DNA of 64,000 bases. It comes from GCA-2720975 sp964469565 (lineage in GTDB: Bacteria; Planctomycetota; UBA1135; GCA-002686595). The translations under genes and the position numbers were made by a program. Each line of letters begins with the position of its first letter. The stretch's first letter is position 1. Shown in pieces: positions 26,251 through 35,274 of the stretch. The stretch is taken from contig CAYXZD010000008.1 in the NCBI GenBank assembly GCA_964469565.1, positions 1 through 64,000 on the forward strand, read 5' to 3'. The notes under the pieces were generated by a model. It was not told the origin of the DNA. It saw only the letters and a program-made list of their open reading frames with translations, and did no database searches.

Positions 26251-27323
26251 CCGAGTACCTCGAGGTCGCTGACGAACGTGTTGGCCTTGAGCTCGACGAG
26301 TTTCTGTGCTTGATCTACCCCACTGCGAGCAAGGGGTTTGTTAGGCGTCAGATTCGCGCGGGCCGTGTTTTGCTAGATGGCGGGGAAGCAAAGCCGTCGG
26401 ATCGGCTCGTGGCCAAGAATGTCGTATGCGTCGAGTTTGACGAGTCTGAATTACCTCAGGCGCCGCGCGCACCTGCCGTCCAGATTGACGTGCTCTATGA
26501 GGACGAGCAGGTCATCGTCGTCAATAAGCCCAGTGACCTGGCCGTGGAGCCCGAGCGTTGGAACCCGGATGCGCCATGCTTATCCGGCGCGCTACTAGAG
26601 GCCGTCGCTGCCCGCGCACCTGAATCATCAGCGCGGGGTGCATTCCATGGGGGTGATGTTCGCGCTGGCGAGCTAGGGGGAGAGACAACGGCTGGGATCT
26701 CCTTCCGCCCGCGGTTAGTCCATCGCATTGATAAGGACACATCGGGCTGCGTGCTCGTGGCCAAGAGCCTAGCGAGTGAGCGTACTCTGCGTCGCGCCTT
26801 CGAGGCGGGGGACATCCACAAGCAGTACCTCGCCCTCGTGGAAGGCGAATACCCCGAGGATCCCAGTTGGGGATTGATTGATCGGCCGTTGGGCGCCGAT
26901 CCTCGTCGGACTGGACGGATGCGGGTTTGTGCTGAAGGAAAGCCCTCGCAGACGCGAGTGACCGTGGAGTCTCGGTATGCCGGCTTTAGCCTGCTGCGTT
27001 GTGAACCCATCACGGGCAGGACTCACCAGATTCGCGTGCACCTAGCGAGTGAGGGCTTTCCCTTGGCGATCGACCCGCTCTATGGCCATCGAAACGAACT
27101 GTTGCTGTCCGAGATCAAGCGTTCTTACAAGTCCAAACCAGGTGCCATAGAACGCCCGCTTATGGCTCGCCTGACCCTTCACGCTGAGTCGATCGCCTTT
27201 CCCCAATTGGACAGCGCAGGTGAGGTGATCGCCCATTCCACTCAATCTGTTCAGGCAGGCATGCCCAAGGACTTCACCCGCCTCTGCAAGCAGTTGGCCA
27301 AAGTTCGGCCCCCCCGCTCATGA
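26247..27323 (+). CDS. rluD: RluA/RluD-family rRNA pseudouridine synthase
   Basis: A 358-aa enzyme with an N-terminal S4 RNA-binding domain (about residues 16-60) and a catalytic domain with LVHRIDKDTSGCVLVAK, where Asp162 is the catalytic residue. ITGRTHQIRVHLASEG and DPLYG complete the family pattern. It isomerises uridines in rRNA or tRNA; the exact target is inferred from the family only. A Gly/Ala-rich insert of about 35 residues sits just before the catalytic motif. The GTG start overlaps the hpt stop (GTGA), and its own stop overlaps truD (ATGA). Confidence 0.88.
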   Translation: MTEYLEVADERVGLELDEFLCLIYPTASKGFVRRQIRAGRVLLDGGEAKPSDRLVAKNVVCVEFDESELPQAPRAPAVQIDVLYEDEQVIVVNKPSDLAVEPERWNPDAPCLSGALLEAVAARAPESSARGAFHGGDVRAGELGGETTAGISFRPRLVHRIDKDTSGCVLVAKSLASERTLRRAFEAGDIHKQYLALVEGEYPEDPSWGLIDRPLGADPRRTGRMRVCAEGKPSQTRVTVESRYAGFSLLRCEPITGRTHQIRVHLASEGFPLAIDPLYGHRNELLLSEIKRSYKSKPGAIERPLMARLTLHAESIAFPQLDSAGEVIAHSTQSVQAGMPKDFTRLCKQLAKVRPPRS

Positions 27324-28501
27324 AACTCAAATCACACCCCGGTGACTTCAAGGTTGAAGAGGTCTTGCGCGATGATTACGTACAGGCCCAAGGCCGCCAC
27401 CGCGTCTACCGCGTCACGAAACAAAGGCAGACTTCTCTAGAGGCCGCGCGGGCTCTCGGAGAGCTAGCAAGTGTGGCAGCGGGAGAGGTTGCCATGGCAG
27501 GGCTCAAGGACCGCCAGGGCGTGACCAAGCAGTACATGAGTATTCATCGGGGGCGACCCGTGCAGTACAAGGACCGTGAACTGACGATAGAAACTGTGGG
27601 CTCTGCGGCAGAGGCCCTTACAAGCCGCGATAGTCGGGGCAATTTGTTTCAAATCGTGGCCCGCGACCTCGGCACTCGCGAAGTCGAGCGCCTGCGCTCG
27701 TCCCTCGATGCCGTGCGCAAGTATGGACTGCCTAACTATTTCGATGAGCAGCGTTTCGGTAATCTGCGTCACAATCAGGGCTGGATTGCCAAGGGCCTCA
27801 TGTTGGGGGAAACGGAGTTGGCTCTCAAGCGATTGTTGACGGCCGTGTCCGATCACGACTCCAATCGCGAACGGGCCATGAAGGCAGACCTCGCACGCAA
27901 GTGGGGGGATTGGCGGGGGTGCCGTGATGCTGCAGGCCGGCATGGTCGCCACCACTCGATCTTTGAGCATCTGCGCCGCAATCATGACGATTTTGCGGGT
28001 GCCTTCCGCTATGTCGCCTCTCGTTTGAGATTGATCCACCTCTATGCGTGGCAATCCCACATTTGGAACCGCGCGCTTGCGGCTCACTTTGATCGAACGC
28101 TGCCGGCTGGAGATCGATTTGCCGTTCGGACACTGGAGGGCCCCCAGGTTTTTCCCAAGGGTGAACCGTTTTTTCCGGAGGCTTGGCAGGGGAACCTTCC
28201 ATTACCGGGAAACCACCTCAAGGGAATCGAGCACGCTGACCAGCGCGAGCTTTTTGAAGCTGTTCTCCGGCGAGAGCGAATCCATGCTGGCCAATTCGCC
28301 ATCAAGGGAGTGCCGGGCTTCGTGCTCAAGCCTGAGCCGCGTGCTGTGATCGTCGTCCCCAAGGACCTGCGTATGCGGCCCGCCGAACGAGATCCTTCCA
28401 ACCCCGGCCAGCGGATGGTAAAGATGTCCTTTCAACTTCCCCGTGGAGCCTATGCGACTCTAACTGTTCAACGCCTAGTCGGTACTCCCCGGCACGCTTG
28501 A
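27320..28501 (+). CDS. truD: tRNA pseudouridine synthase D
   Basis: A 393-aa TruD-family enzyme. The N-terminal PGDFKVEEV and the catalytic segment AGLKDRQGVTKQ (Asp64, equivalent to E. coli Asp80) are diagnostic, followed by NYFDEQRFGN and HLYAWQSHIWN. It makes pseudouridine 13 in tRNA-Glu in E. coli; the local target is assumed to be tRNA. It overlaps the rluD stop by 4 nt, so the two pseudouridine synthases are co-translated. Confidence 0.92.
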   Translation: MKLKSHPGDFKVEEVLRDDYVQAQGRHRVYRVTKQRQTSLEAARALGELASVAAGEVAMAGLKDRQGVTKQYMSIHRGRPVQYKDRELTIETVGSAAEALTSRDSRGNLFQIVARDLGTREVERLRSSLDAVRKYGLPNYFDEQRFGNLRHNQGWIAKGLMLGETELALKRLLTAVSDHDSNRERAMKADLARKWGDWRGCRDAAGRHGRHHSIFEHLRRNHDDFAGAFRYVASRLRLIHLYAWQSHIWNRALAAHFDRTLPAGDRFAVRTLEGPQVFPKGEPFFPEAWQGNLPLPGNHLKGIEHADQRELFEAVLRRERIHAGQFAIKGVPGFVLKPEPRAVIVVPKDLRMRPAERDPSNPGQRMVKMSFQLPRGAYATLTVQRLVGTPRHA

Positions 28502-28532
28502 ACACACCACACCCTTTGCAATCACAGTTCAC

Positions 28533-29414
28533 ATGGAAAACACTGGAACCGAACCCGTGAAAGTCGGCGTAATCGGCGGGTCGGGGCTCTACGACCTCGA
28601 AGGGCTCTCCGAGCTGCGAGAGGTTCAGCTCGCCACGCCGTTTGGTCAGCCGAGCGACGCATTTCTCACCGGACAATTGGGTGAGATCGACGTGGTGTTC
28701 CTGCCCCGGCACGGCCGGGGGCATCGCGTCAACCCGAGTGAGATCAACTTCCGGGCCAATTTGTGGGGCATGAAGAGTTTGGGGGTGACTCACATCCTCT
28801 CCATTTCAGCCGTGGGATCACTGCGTGAAGGCGTGCGGCCAGAGGAGTTTGTGATCATTGACCAGTTCATTGACCGTACCCGGCACCGGCACGACACTTT
28901 TTTTGAGGGCGGCATCGTGGCACATGTGATGTTTGCTGACCCGGTGTGTACTGAGCTGCGCCAACTGCTCCTGCGGGCTGCAGAAGGGCAAGACGTGACC
29001 CTTCACGATGGCGGGACCTATGTGAACATGGAAGGCCCGCAGTTTTCGACGCGGGCAGAGTCCAACTTGTACCGTTCGTGGGGTGCCGACGTCATTGGCA
29101 TGACGAATCTGCAAGAGGCAAAGTTGGCGCGTGAGGCTGAGATTCACTACGCCACGGTGGCCATGTGTACCGACTATGATTGTTGGCACGCTGGCCATGA
29201 CGATGTTTCTGTCGACGCGATTCTGGCTACGATGAAGAACAATATCGCACAGGCTAAGGCCCTGCTCGCTCGGACGATTCCTCTGATGGGGTCATGTGGG
29301 AATTCCTGTGGTTGTGATGCTGCATTGGCTCCGGCAATCATGACCGCCCCCGATGCGATCGACCCGCAAACTCGCTTGCGCCTCGGCCCGATCGTCGAGA
29401 AGTACCTCAATTAG
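28533..29414 (+). CDS. mtnP: S-methyl-5'-thioadenosine phosphorylase
   Basis: A 293-aa trimeric purine-nucleoside-phosphorylase-type enzyme. Motifs are VGVIGGSGLYDLEGL (phosphate site), LPRHGRGHRVNPSEINFRAN, ISAVGSLREG, GGTYVNMEGPQFSTRAES and the specificity segment ATVAMCTDYDCWH, typical of MTAP rather than guanosine/inosine phosphorylase. It cleaves methylthioadenosine to adenine and methylthioribose-1-phosphate in methionine salvage. It lies 31 nt after truD and probably belongs to the same transcript. A lipoprotein gene starts 4 nt after its stop. Confidence 0.92.
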   Translation: MENTGTEPVKVGVIGGSGLYDLEGLSELREVQLATPFGQPSDAFLTGQLGEIDVVFLPRHGRGHRVNPSEINFRANLWGMKSLGVTHILSISAVGSLREGVRPEEFVIIDQFIDRTRHRHDTFFEGGIVAHVMFADPVCTELRQLLLRAAEGQDVTLHDGGTYVNMEGPQFSTRAESNLYRSWGADVIGMTNLQEAKLAREAEIHYATVAMCTDYDCWHAGHDDVSVDAILATMKNNIAQAKALLARTIPLMGSCGNSCGCDAALAPAIMTAPDAIDPQTRLRLGPIVEKYLN

Positions 29415-29418
29415 TCCC

Positions 29419-31092
29419 ATGCGTTGCTTGGGTCTGCTCTGCTGCAGCCTATTGTGGTCCTGCACGAGCCCTGCGGGTGGGCCTCCGAGTGATTCGTGGG
29501 GAGGAGCGACGCGCGCTTATCATCGGGGGCCGAAGGTCACTCTCGGGGACCGTGGACCGGCGCGTTTCGTGGGCCCACTACTGGAAGGGTTGGACCTGGC
29601 CGGAGTCGATAGGCATCTCGAGGGTTTAGCGGGTGCCCGCAGGGGCTTAGAAAGTGAGGCGCCCGCAGGGGCAATCGATGAGGTGATCAAGGCGCTATCG
29701 CAGGCGGGATTTGGGGCACGCGAGGGTCTGGAATTGCAGGTGTTTGAATCTGAACGGGAGGTTTGGGTGGGGGAGCACGCTCAGATCACCCTGCACCTCT
29801 TGGGGGAGCCCATTCAAGTACTACACCAGTTTCGGTCTGGCGATGATCGGGACAGTGCAATGCTTCCATGCAATGCGCCGAGCGCAGACGTGCGCGGTTC
29901 AATTGTACTAGGGCTCGACAATCTGAAGCGGGGGGAGATTCTGCTGACGAGGCAGCCCCTACAACTTGTGATGGAGGCTGCCCGCGATGCGGGCGCTGCC
30001 GGAATCCTCTTGTGCCCTTCAAGCGAGACTCCGGAAGTTGAACCAGATGGCTGGGTTGATGCGATTGCCCTAGGGTGCGTTTCTCCGGGATGCTCGATTC
30101 CTGTGGCTCACATCTCCAGTCGTGTATTCTCCATCCTCGAAGAGCTCGCTGGAACGCAAGCGGCTGAGGTTTCCATGCAGGCCGAAGTGAGCTGGTCGCA
30201 ACGCCGGAAGCGAATGATTGCGGCCACTCTAGTGGGAGCTGAGTTACCGCAAGAGGAGGTCCTGCTCGTGGCCAGCCGCCAAGGCATGGGCGCTCGCTCG
30301 AGCTGTAGTTCGGCCGCCGGTTTACTCGGCGCTGCTTTGGCCTGTTCGAGGGGTATTGAGCGCGGGGAGCTGCCAGTTCCTCGGCGCTCGTTGACCTTTC
30401 TCTGGGGGGAAACTGGGGCTGCTGGGGCTACTGGGGAGTGGTGGCTCTCGGTCACGCCTCGCACGGTACTCAGCGTTCTTTGCGCGGAACGCCTCGGTGC
30501 AGTGGGCCCGCGTGGGGAGTACGAGTGTGTGCTGGAGCGCACCCCTGATCCTGGTTTGGACAGGATGCCGGAGGCGCTGCCCTCCGGCATAGGCGACCAG
30601 GCTGTAGCTAGTCCCGAGCCCCAATGGAACGGCTTGATGATCCCGAACGGCCTGGCTGTATTGGCTCGCATGGCCCTTGTGGATGTGGGCTTGGCTCTGG
30701 GTACAGGGGCGTCCAATGAACTCCCCTGGCAGGGGGGAGGGATGGTGGACGTGTTTCAGGCGGCTGGAATTCCCACTGTTCGGTTACGCGGGACAGCTTC
30801 GCCCCTGAATGGAACGAGTCTGGAGTGGACTGTTCCAGTTCGCTCCGAGACCTTGCGAGCAGTGTGTGTGGCTTGGGTGGCGGCGGGTCTTGCCGTGGCG
30901 GATGCGGGAGGCCTAGACCTAGAGCGATTGGTGGACAGCGTGCTGCGCGAGCGCTACGAGCGTCAGGGTGCGGTGGCCCAAGACGGTCAAGGCGATGCAG
31001 GTGCACGAGCTTGGGGGGATTGGAGCAGCGGAGCGCGTCGGTGGATGGCCCAACTCTGTTCAGGTGAGTTGGGCCAGGGGGGCGCTTGGTAG
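29419..31092 (+). CDS. Lipoprotein with PA-like and degenerate M28-peptidase-like domains
   Basis: A 557-aa lipoprotein (signal ending LLCCSLLWSC). A PA-like segment (VMEAARDAGAAGILLCPSSE) is followed by an M28 aminopeptidase-like region. That region starts EEVLLVASRQGMG and GARSSCSSAAGLLGAALA, then SLTFLWGETGAAGATGEWW. In active M28 enzymes these positions hold a metal His and Asp (HxD, GAxDxxSG), an EE pair and a late His. Here all appear replaced, so it is probably a pseudopeptidase. The start at 29419 is chosen for the signal peptide. Confidence 0.65.
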   Translation: MRCLGLLCCSLLWSCTSPAGGPPSDSWGGATRAYHRGPKVTLGDRGPARFVGPLLEGLDLAGVDRHLEGLAGARRGLESEAPAGAIDEVIKALSQAGFGAREGLELQVFESEREVWVGEHAQITLHLLGEPIQVLHQFRSGDDRDSAMLPCNAPSADVRGSIVLGLDNLKRGEILLTRQPLQLVMEAARDAGAAGILLCPSSETPEVEPDGWVDAIALGCVSPGCSIPVAHISSRVFSILEELAGTQAAEVSMQAEVSWSQRRKRMIAATLVGAELPQEEVLLVASRQGMGARSSCSSAAGLLGAALACSRGIERGELPVPRRSLTFLWGETGAAGATGEWWLSVTPRTVLSVLCAERLGAVGPRGEYECVLERTPDPGLDRMPEALPSGIGDQAVASPEPQWNGLMIPNGLAVLARMALVDVGLALGTGASNELPWQGGGMVDVFQAAGIPTVRLRGTASPLNGTSLEWTVPVRSETLRAVCVAWVAAGLAVADAGGLDLERLVDSVLRERYERQGAVAQDGQGDAGARAWGDWSSGARRWMAQLCSGELGQGGAW

Positions 31093-31124
31093 GGATTGGG
31101 TTCCCCATGGGTGTTCCTGGCCCG

Positions 31125-31130
31125 TAGACT
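31125..31130 (+). promoter_or_regulatory. -10-like hexamer TAGACT before the aspartylglucosaminidase
   Basis: TAGACT ends 6 nt before the ATG at 31137, the same hexamer as at 7046-7051. It predicts a leaderless transcript. Confidence 0.4.
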
Positions 31131-31136
31131 GACAAC

Positions 31137-32261
31137 ATGCACCACAAACCACTGCTTCCTCCGTTGCTCCCACGCCGCGGGCTTCTCGCGGCCAGTATGG
31201 GCGCCGCCATGACACCCGCCCTGAATGCAGCCCCCGTAGGTCGTCGTCTGACTGATCCAGTGAAGGGCTGTCCAACCCTGATTGGTTCTGCGAATGCCCT
31301 CAAAGGAATGAGGCAGGTATGGGAGGCTTTCAGTGCAGGGGGCGATCCAATGGATGCCGCCATTGATGTGGTCAAGGTACCCGAAGCTGACGCGGATGAC
31401 CTCTCAGTGGGGCTCGGGGGTCTACCCGACGAGGACGGTCACGTCACCCTAGACGCCGCATGCATGCACGGCCCAACGCACAATTCCGGTGCAGTAGGTT
31501 GCATTGAGAATATCTTGCATGCAAGTGAGGTGGCACGCCTGGTGATGGAGCGGACAGATCACTGTTTGCTGGTCGGACCTGGGGCCTACAAGTTTGCGCG
31601 AGACCACGGACATCCCCACAGTGAATTGCTCACCGACAGGGCACGTCGCATTTGGAACGCTTGGCGAGAACGTATGAGTGAGAGTGACGATCGATTGCCT
31701 CCGGCGAAGAAAGACCAGCGCAATGGCATGCTCTTCGACTTGCATGGGGAAAAGGTCACACTGAGCGAGATCATTGGGGACAAACGCCCGACGGGCACCA
31801 TTCACTGTTCTGCCCTCTCGGTGGAAGGGGAGTATTCGTGCGCGACCACGACGTCCGGCCTGGCATACAAGGTACCTGGGCGTGTGGGAGACTCTCCAAT
31901 CGTGGGGGCCGGTCTGTATTGTGACCAAGAAGCGGGTTCGGCCGGAGCCACTGGGCGCGGGGAGTCGGCGATTCTCTCGAACGCTAGCTTTGCCATGGTC
32001 GAACTCATGCGCCAAGGGGCGAGCCCAATAGAGTCTGGCATGGAGGTCCTTCGGCGCGTGACCCGCCAAGCCCAGCGTGCCAATCAATGGCAACCAGGCA
32101 TGGTGGATGGGGAAGGCAGGCCAAGTTTTGGACTGCACTTGTATGCGCTAGGCCACGACGGCACTACCGCAGGGGTGAGTTTGCGGGGCGGTGGACGCTA
32201 CGCTGTGGCTGACCTTGAAAAAGGGCCACGGCTAGAACAGCTCGTGGCCTTGCATCCTTGA
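31137..32261 (+). CDS. N4-(beta-N-acetylglucosaminyl)-L-asparaginase family hydrolase
   Basis: A 374-aa N-terminal-nucleophile hydrolase of the aspartylglucosaminidase/isoaspartyl-peptidase group. The segment MHGPTHNSGAVGCIENILH, the cleavage site PTGTIHCSAL with Thr221 as the expected new N-terminal nucleophile, and GLAYKVPGRVGDSPIVGAG followed by ATGRGE match the family. The precursor should self-cleave before Thr221 into alpha and beta chains. The N-terminus (LPRRGLLAASMGAAM) contains Arg-Arg and a small hydrophobic run, so export by Tat is possible. It would cut GlcNAc-Asn links from glycoprotein debris. Confidence 0.85.
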   Translation: MHHKPLLPPLLPRRGLLAASMGAAMTPALNAAPVGRRLTDPVKGCPTLIGSANALKGMRQVWEAFSAGGDPMDAAIDVVKVPEADADDLSVGLGGLPDEDGHVTLDAACMHGPTHNSGAVGCIENILHASEVARLVMERTDHCLLVGPGAYKFARDHGHPHSELLTDRARRIWNAWRERMSESDDRLPPAKKDQRNGMLFDLHGEKVTLSEIIGDKRPTGTIHCSALSVEGEYSCATTTSGLAYKVPGRVGDSPIVGAGLYCDQEAGSAGATGRGESAILSNASFAMVELMRQGASPIESGMEVLRRVTRQAQRANQWQPGMVDGEGRPSFGLHLYALGHDGTTAGVSLRGGGRYAVADLEKGPRLEQLVALHP

Positions 32262-32277
32262 GAGCAGGGAGCAGAAC

Positions 32278-33321
32278 TCAAGGGGCTTGTGTGTCGGCCG
32301 ACGCTGTTGAGTCGTCAGCCTTGACACGCTTCCGCTTGGGGCTGCCTCCCATAGCGTCCTGAAACTCCCGCAAGCTAAGCTTGAAGTCTCCGTCTTGATC
32401 GAGGGTGTTGATCACCGTGTAGGGTTGCACGCTGACACGCACGGGTCGCAGAAGAAGATCGAGATCGTCGATGGAGATGTAGCCGTCTGCGTCCACATCG
32501 AGACGTCTGAAGTGGGGAACGGGACCCTTGATTAGGGGGGGAAGGGGAGTACTCCCTCCTGCATGCTCACGAGAAGTGGCTTGGCCAAACAGCTCAGCCA
32601 ACGTGAGGGCTGGTGCGTCAGGTGTGACCAGCGCAGGACCAATGGTCACTGGATGCAGCACCGTTGGAAGGTGATCGAGTTCATTGAGGGCGAGTGCTCC
32701 GTTTGAATCCGCATCGAGGCTCCGCAGAATCCCGTCGACTTCGCTGTTGTCGATTCCGTAATCGACCAGTAAGCGCGTGAGTTCCGTGGACCCTACGGCA
32801 CCGTCAAGATCCGTGTCGTAAGCGTTGCGCAGTTGGATGGGCGAACGGCGCGGGGGCGGGCTCGTTTTTTGTATGGCCATTGCTGCGGGGATCCTCTCCT
32901 TGTTCAAGGTCAGGTAGCGGTAGTACTCGAGGAACTCGTTCTCCGCGAGGCGCCCATCGCGGTCAAGATCAAAGGCCTTGAACCGTGGGCGCGTAAAATG
33001 CAGGGCATTCGCTGTTTCTGAGAAGGAGAGCCAGGCATTGCTATTGTGATCGCAGATGGTGAACAACTCGCTCGCAGCCGCCGAATCGATGAGGCCAGTC
33101 TTGGCCAAAAGACCCGACTCCTCTCTTTGGTAGACCTGCTCCTTTGATTCGATGATCTTCTTGTTCGTTTCATCGGCGAGCGCCCGTTCTCTTTGCCCCT
33201 TGGTGAGTCGAGGGATGTGGATAGGGACCCCTCGAGTGGGTGGGTCTTGGTAGCCGATGCTCGGCACGCCTGGCAGGCAAAGTGCCAAAGCCGTGCAGGT
33301 GATGGGGACGAAGGGGTGCAT
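32278..33321 (-). CDS. Secreted EF-hand protein with about six calcium-binding loops
   Basis: A 347-aa protein with a signal peptide (MHPFVPITCTALALCLPG). Six EF-hand-like loops are visible: DHNSNAWLSFSE, DLDRDGRLAENE, DTDLDGAVGSTE, DADSNGALALNE, DVDADGYISIDD and DQDGDFKLSLRE. They form three roughly paired sets with long linkers. The first loop has Ala at the usual Gly position and may bind weakly. It is probably a periplasmic or outer-surface calcium-binding protein; no partner gene is evident. The start at 33321 is chosen because it begins the signal peptide. Confidence 0.85.
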   Translation of the reverse strand: MHPFVPITCTALALCLPGVPSIGYQDPPTRGVPIHIPRLTKGQRERALADETNKKIIESKEQVYQREESGLLAKTGLIDSAAASELFTICDHNSNAWLSFSETANALHFTRPRFKAFDLDRDGRLAENEFLEYYRYLTLNKERIPAAMAIQKTSPPPRRSPIQLRNAYDTDLDGAVGSTELTRLLVDYGIDNSEVDGILRSLDADSNGALALNELDHLPTVLHPVTIGPALVTPDAPALTLAELFGQATSREHAGGSTPLPPLIKGPVPHFRRLDVDADGYISIDDLDLLLRPVRVSVQPYTVINTLDQDGDFKLSLREFQDAMGGSPKRKRVKADDSTASADTQAP

Positions 33322-33585
33322 GGTGAGGGGGGCGAGACCCTTTGATATCGGCCACCGACCCTCCGTAGGCATGGATCCACTGGTTTTTTTTCAATCAGCG
33401 GGGTTCTCTGGCTGAGGCCCGTGGCAGGAGGGCTTCATTGCCGTGCCTGGACTCTAGTGAGCATCAAATCGGGCCATTGCGGCCCTCCCCCGTTTGCACC
33501 CTTGCGGGGTGCTGTGGCAGGATTATGCCCGTCAGATCGGATTCTGGGCCCTTGGGCCTCCCTTTTCCTCCCCCTAATACCGCGC

Positions 33586-35244
33586 ATGTCCTCAGTACTC
33601 CTCTGCTTAGCCCTTCTCCTCTCTCCCAGTACGGCCGCTCCGAATTCGGGCTGCGAGACTCTCTCCTCCTCCGTCCAGGCGACGGTTGCTCCGGGGCTTG
33701 TGTGGGATGATCAGGCGGGAGCCGCGACCGAAGAAGAGGGCTTTGAGGATTGGCTCGACCACAAAATGGAGCGTGTCAACGTCTTCATTGGCGGCGGTGA
33801 CGATCCTGCCACGGTGGAAAAAGAGAATAACTTCGGGTTCTTCATGCGCATTTCAATCGGTGTGGATGGCGCCGATGGGGAGCCGATTGAGGTGCCATTG
33901 CTCGTCATGTGGCTCGTCTTGGGGTCCATTTTTTTCACCTTCCGCTTGTCGTTCGTTCAATTCCGCGTGTTCAAGCATGCGATCGCTGTCACTCGGGGGC
34001 GCTTCGACGACCCAGAAGACGAGGGAGAGGTTAGCCACTTCCAAGCCCTCATGTCGGCCCTGTCCGCCACGGTCGGGTTGGGCAACATCGCAGGGGTAGC
34101 GATCGCGATCAGCCTAGGCGGCCCGGGCGCGACTTTTTGGATGATCATCGCTGGATTCCTCGGCATGGCATCGAAATTCGTGGAATGCACCCTTGGCCAG
34201 CTGTACCGCGAAGTGCGTAGCGACGGTTCGGTGATGGGTGGGGCCATGTGTTACCTCTCGAAGGGTCTTGGAGAGAAAGGACTTGGCGGACTCGGAAAGG
34301 TCCTCGCTGTCCTGTTTGCCGTCTTGTGCATGGGTGGTTCTTTTGCGGGTGGCAATAGTTTTCAGGTCAACCAGTCCCTGGGTGCAATCAAGGAAGCTGT
34401 TCCCGGACTCATCGGGCGCGAGTGGATCTATGGGTTGATCATGACCGCCATGGTGGCTGTGGTGATTCTTGGGGGAATCAAACGTATCGCAGCCACTGCT
34501 GAGAAAATCGTACCCCTGATGTGCGGCGTGTACGTACTTTCCTGTTTGCTGGTCCTGGGTCAAAGCATCGGGGAGATCCCCGCAGCATTCAGCTTGATCT
34601 TTTCAGAGGCTCTCAGTCCCAAGGCTGGTTTTGGTGCTCTCGTGGGTGTGCTTGTGGTGGGCTTCAAGCGAGCTGCGTTTTCCAATGAAGCTGGTGTAGG
34701 ATCGGCAGCCATCGCCCATGCGGCAGCGAAGACTAAGTATCCCATTCGTGAGGGTGTCGTGGCTTCCCTCGGGCCGTTCATCGACACCGTGGTGATCTGC
34801 ACCATGACCGCCCTAGTCATTGTGATCACAGGTGCCTGGGATAATCCTGACTACGCGCATCTTGTGACCGGGAACAAGGGCGCGGCGCTAACCTCCATGG
34901 CGATTCAAGGTGCTTTGGGAGCTTGGTTTAAGTACGTGTTGGCTGTGGCCGTCATGTTCTTTGCGTACTCGACCATGATTTCCTGGTCCTACTACGGTGA
35001 ACGCTGCTGGGTGTGGCTCTTTGGCGACGCCTCTTCGATCATCTATAAGTTGATCTTCCTGGTCTTTGTGTTCTTGGGATCGGTGGTATCTGCGACGAGC
35101 GTCCTAGAGTTTGGCGATCTCATGATCCTGGGCATGGCGTTTCCCAACGTTCTCGGAGTCGTGCTGCTTTCAGGTAAGGTGAGCGTGCTCACGAAGAAGT
35201 ACCTGGCGAGCCTGAGGGCAGGCGAATTCAAGGTGTACAACTAG
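33586..35244 (+). CDS. Alanine/glycine:cation symporter (AGCS family)
   Basis: A 552-aa transporter with about ten or eleven helices. The AGCS pattern is clear in FQALMSALSATVGLGNIAGV, IAGFLGMASKFVECTLGQLY and KRAAFSNEAGVGSAAIAHAA. It imports alanine or glycine with Na+ or H+. The protein is longer than usual: before the transporter core there is a signal-peptide-like segment (MSSVLLCLALLLSP) and an acidic extracytoplasmic stretch of about 60 residues (for example ATEEEGFEDWLDHKMERVN). The start at 33586 is the first ATG that gives this leader. Confidence 0.9.
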   Translation: MSSVLLCLALLLSPSTAAPNSGCETLSSSVQATVAPGLVWDDQAGAATEEEGFEDWLDHKMERVNVFIGGGDDPATVEKENNFGFFMRISIGVDGADGEPIEVPLLVMWLVLGSIFFTFRLSFVQFRVFKHAIAVTRGRFDDPEDEGEVSHFQALMSALSATVGLGNIAGVAIAISLGGPGATFWMIIAGFLGMASKFVECTLGQLYREVRSDGSVMGGAMCYLSKGLGEKGLGGLGKVLAVLFAVLCMGGSFAGGNSFQVNQSLGAIKEAVPGLIGREWIYGLIMTAMVAVVILGGIKRIAATAEKIVPLMCGVYVLSCLLVLGQSIGEIPAAFSLIFSEALSPKAGFGALVGVLVVGFKRAAFSNEAGVGSAAIAHAAAKTKYPIREGVVASLGPFIDTVVICTMTALVIVITGAWDNPDYAHLVTGNKGAALTSMAIQGALGAWFKYVLAVAVMFFAYSTMISWSYYGERCWVWLFGDASSIIYKLIFLVFVFLGSVVSATSVLEFGDLMILGMAFPNVLGVVLLSGKVSVLTKKYLASLRAGEFKVYN

Positions 35245-35274
35245 TTTCGTCGCAAGGCCGGGGCCTGCACGAAT

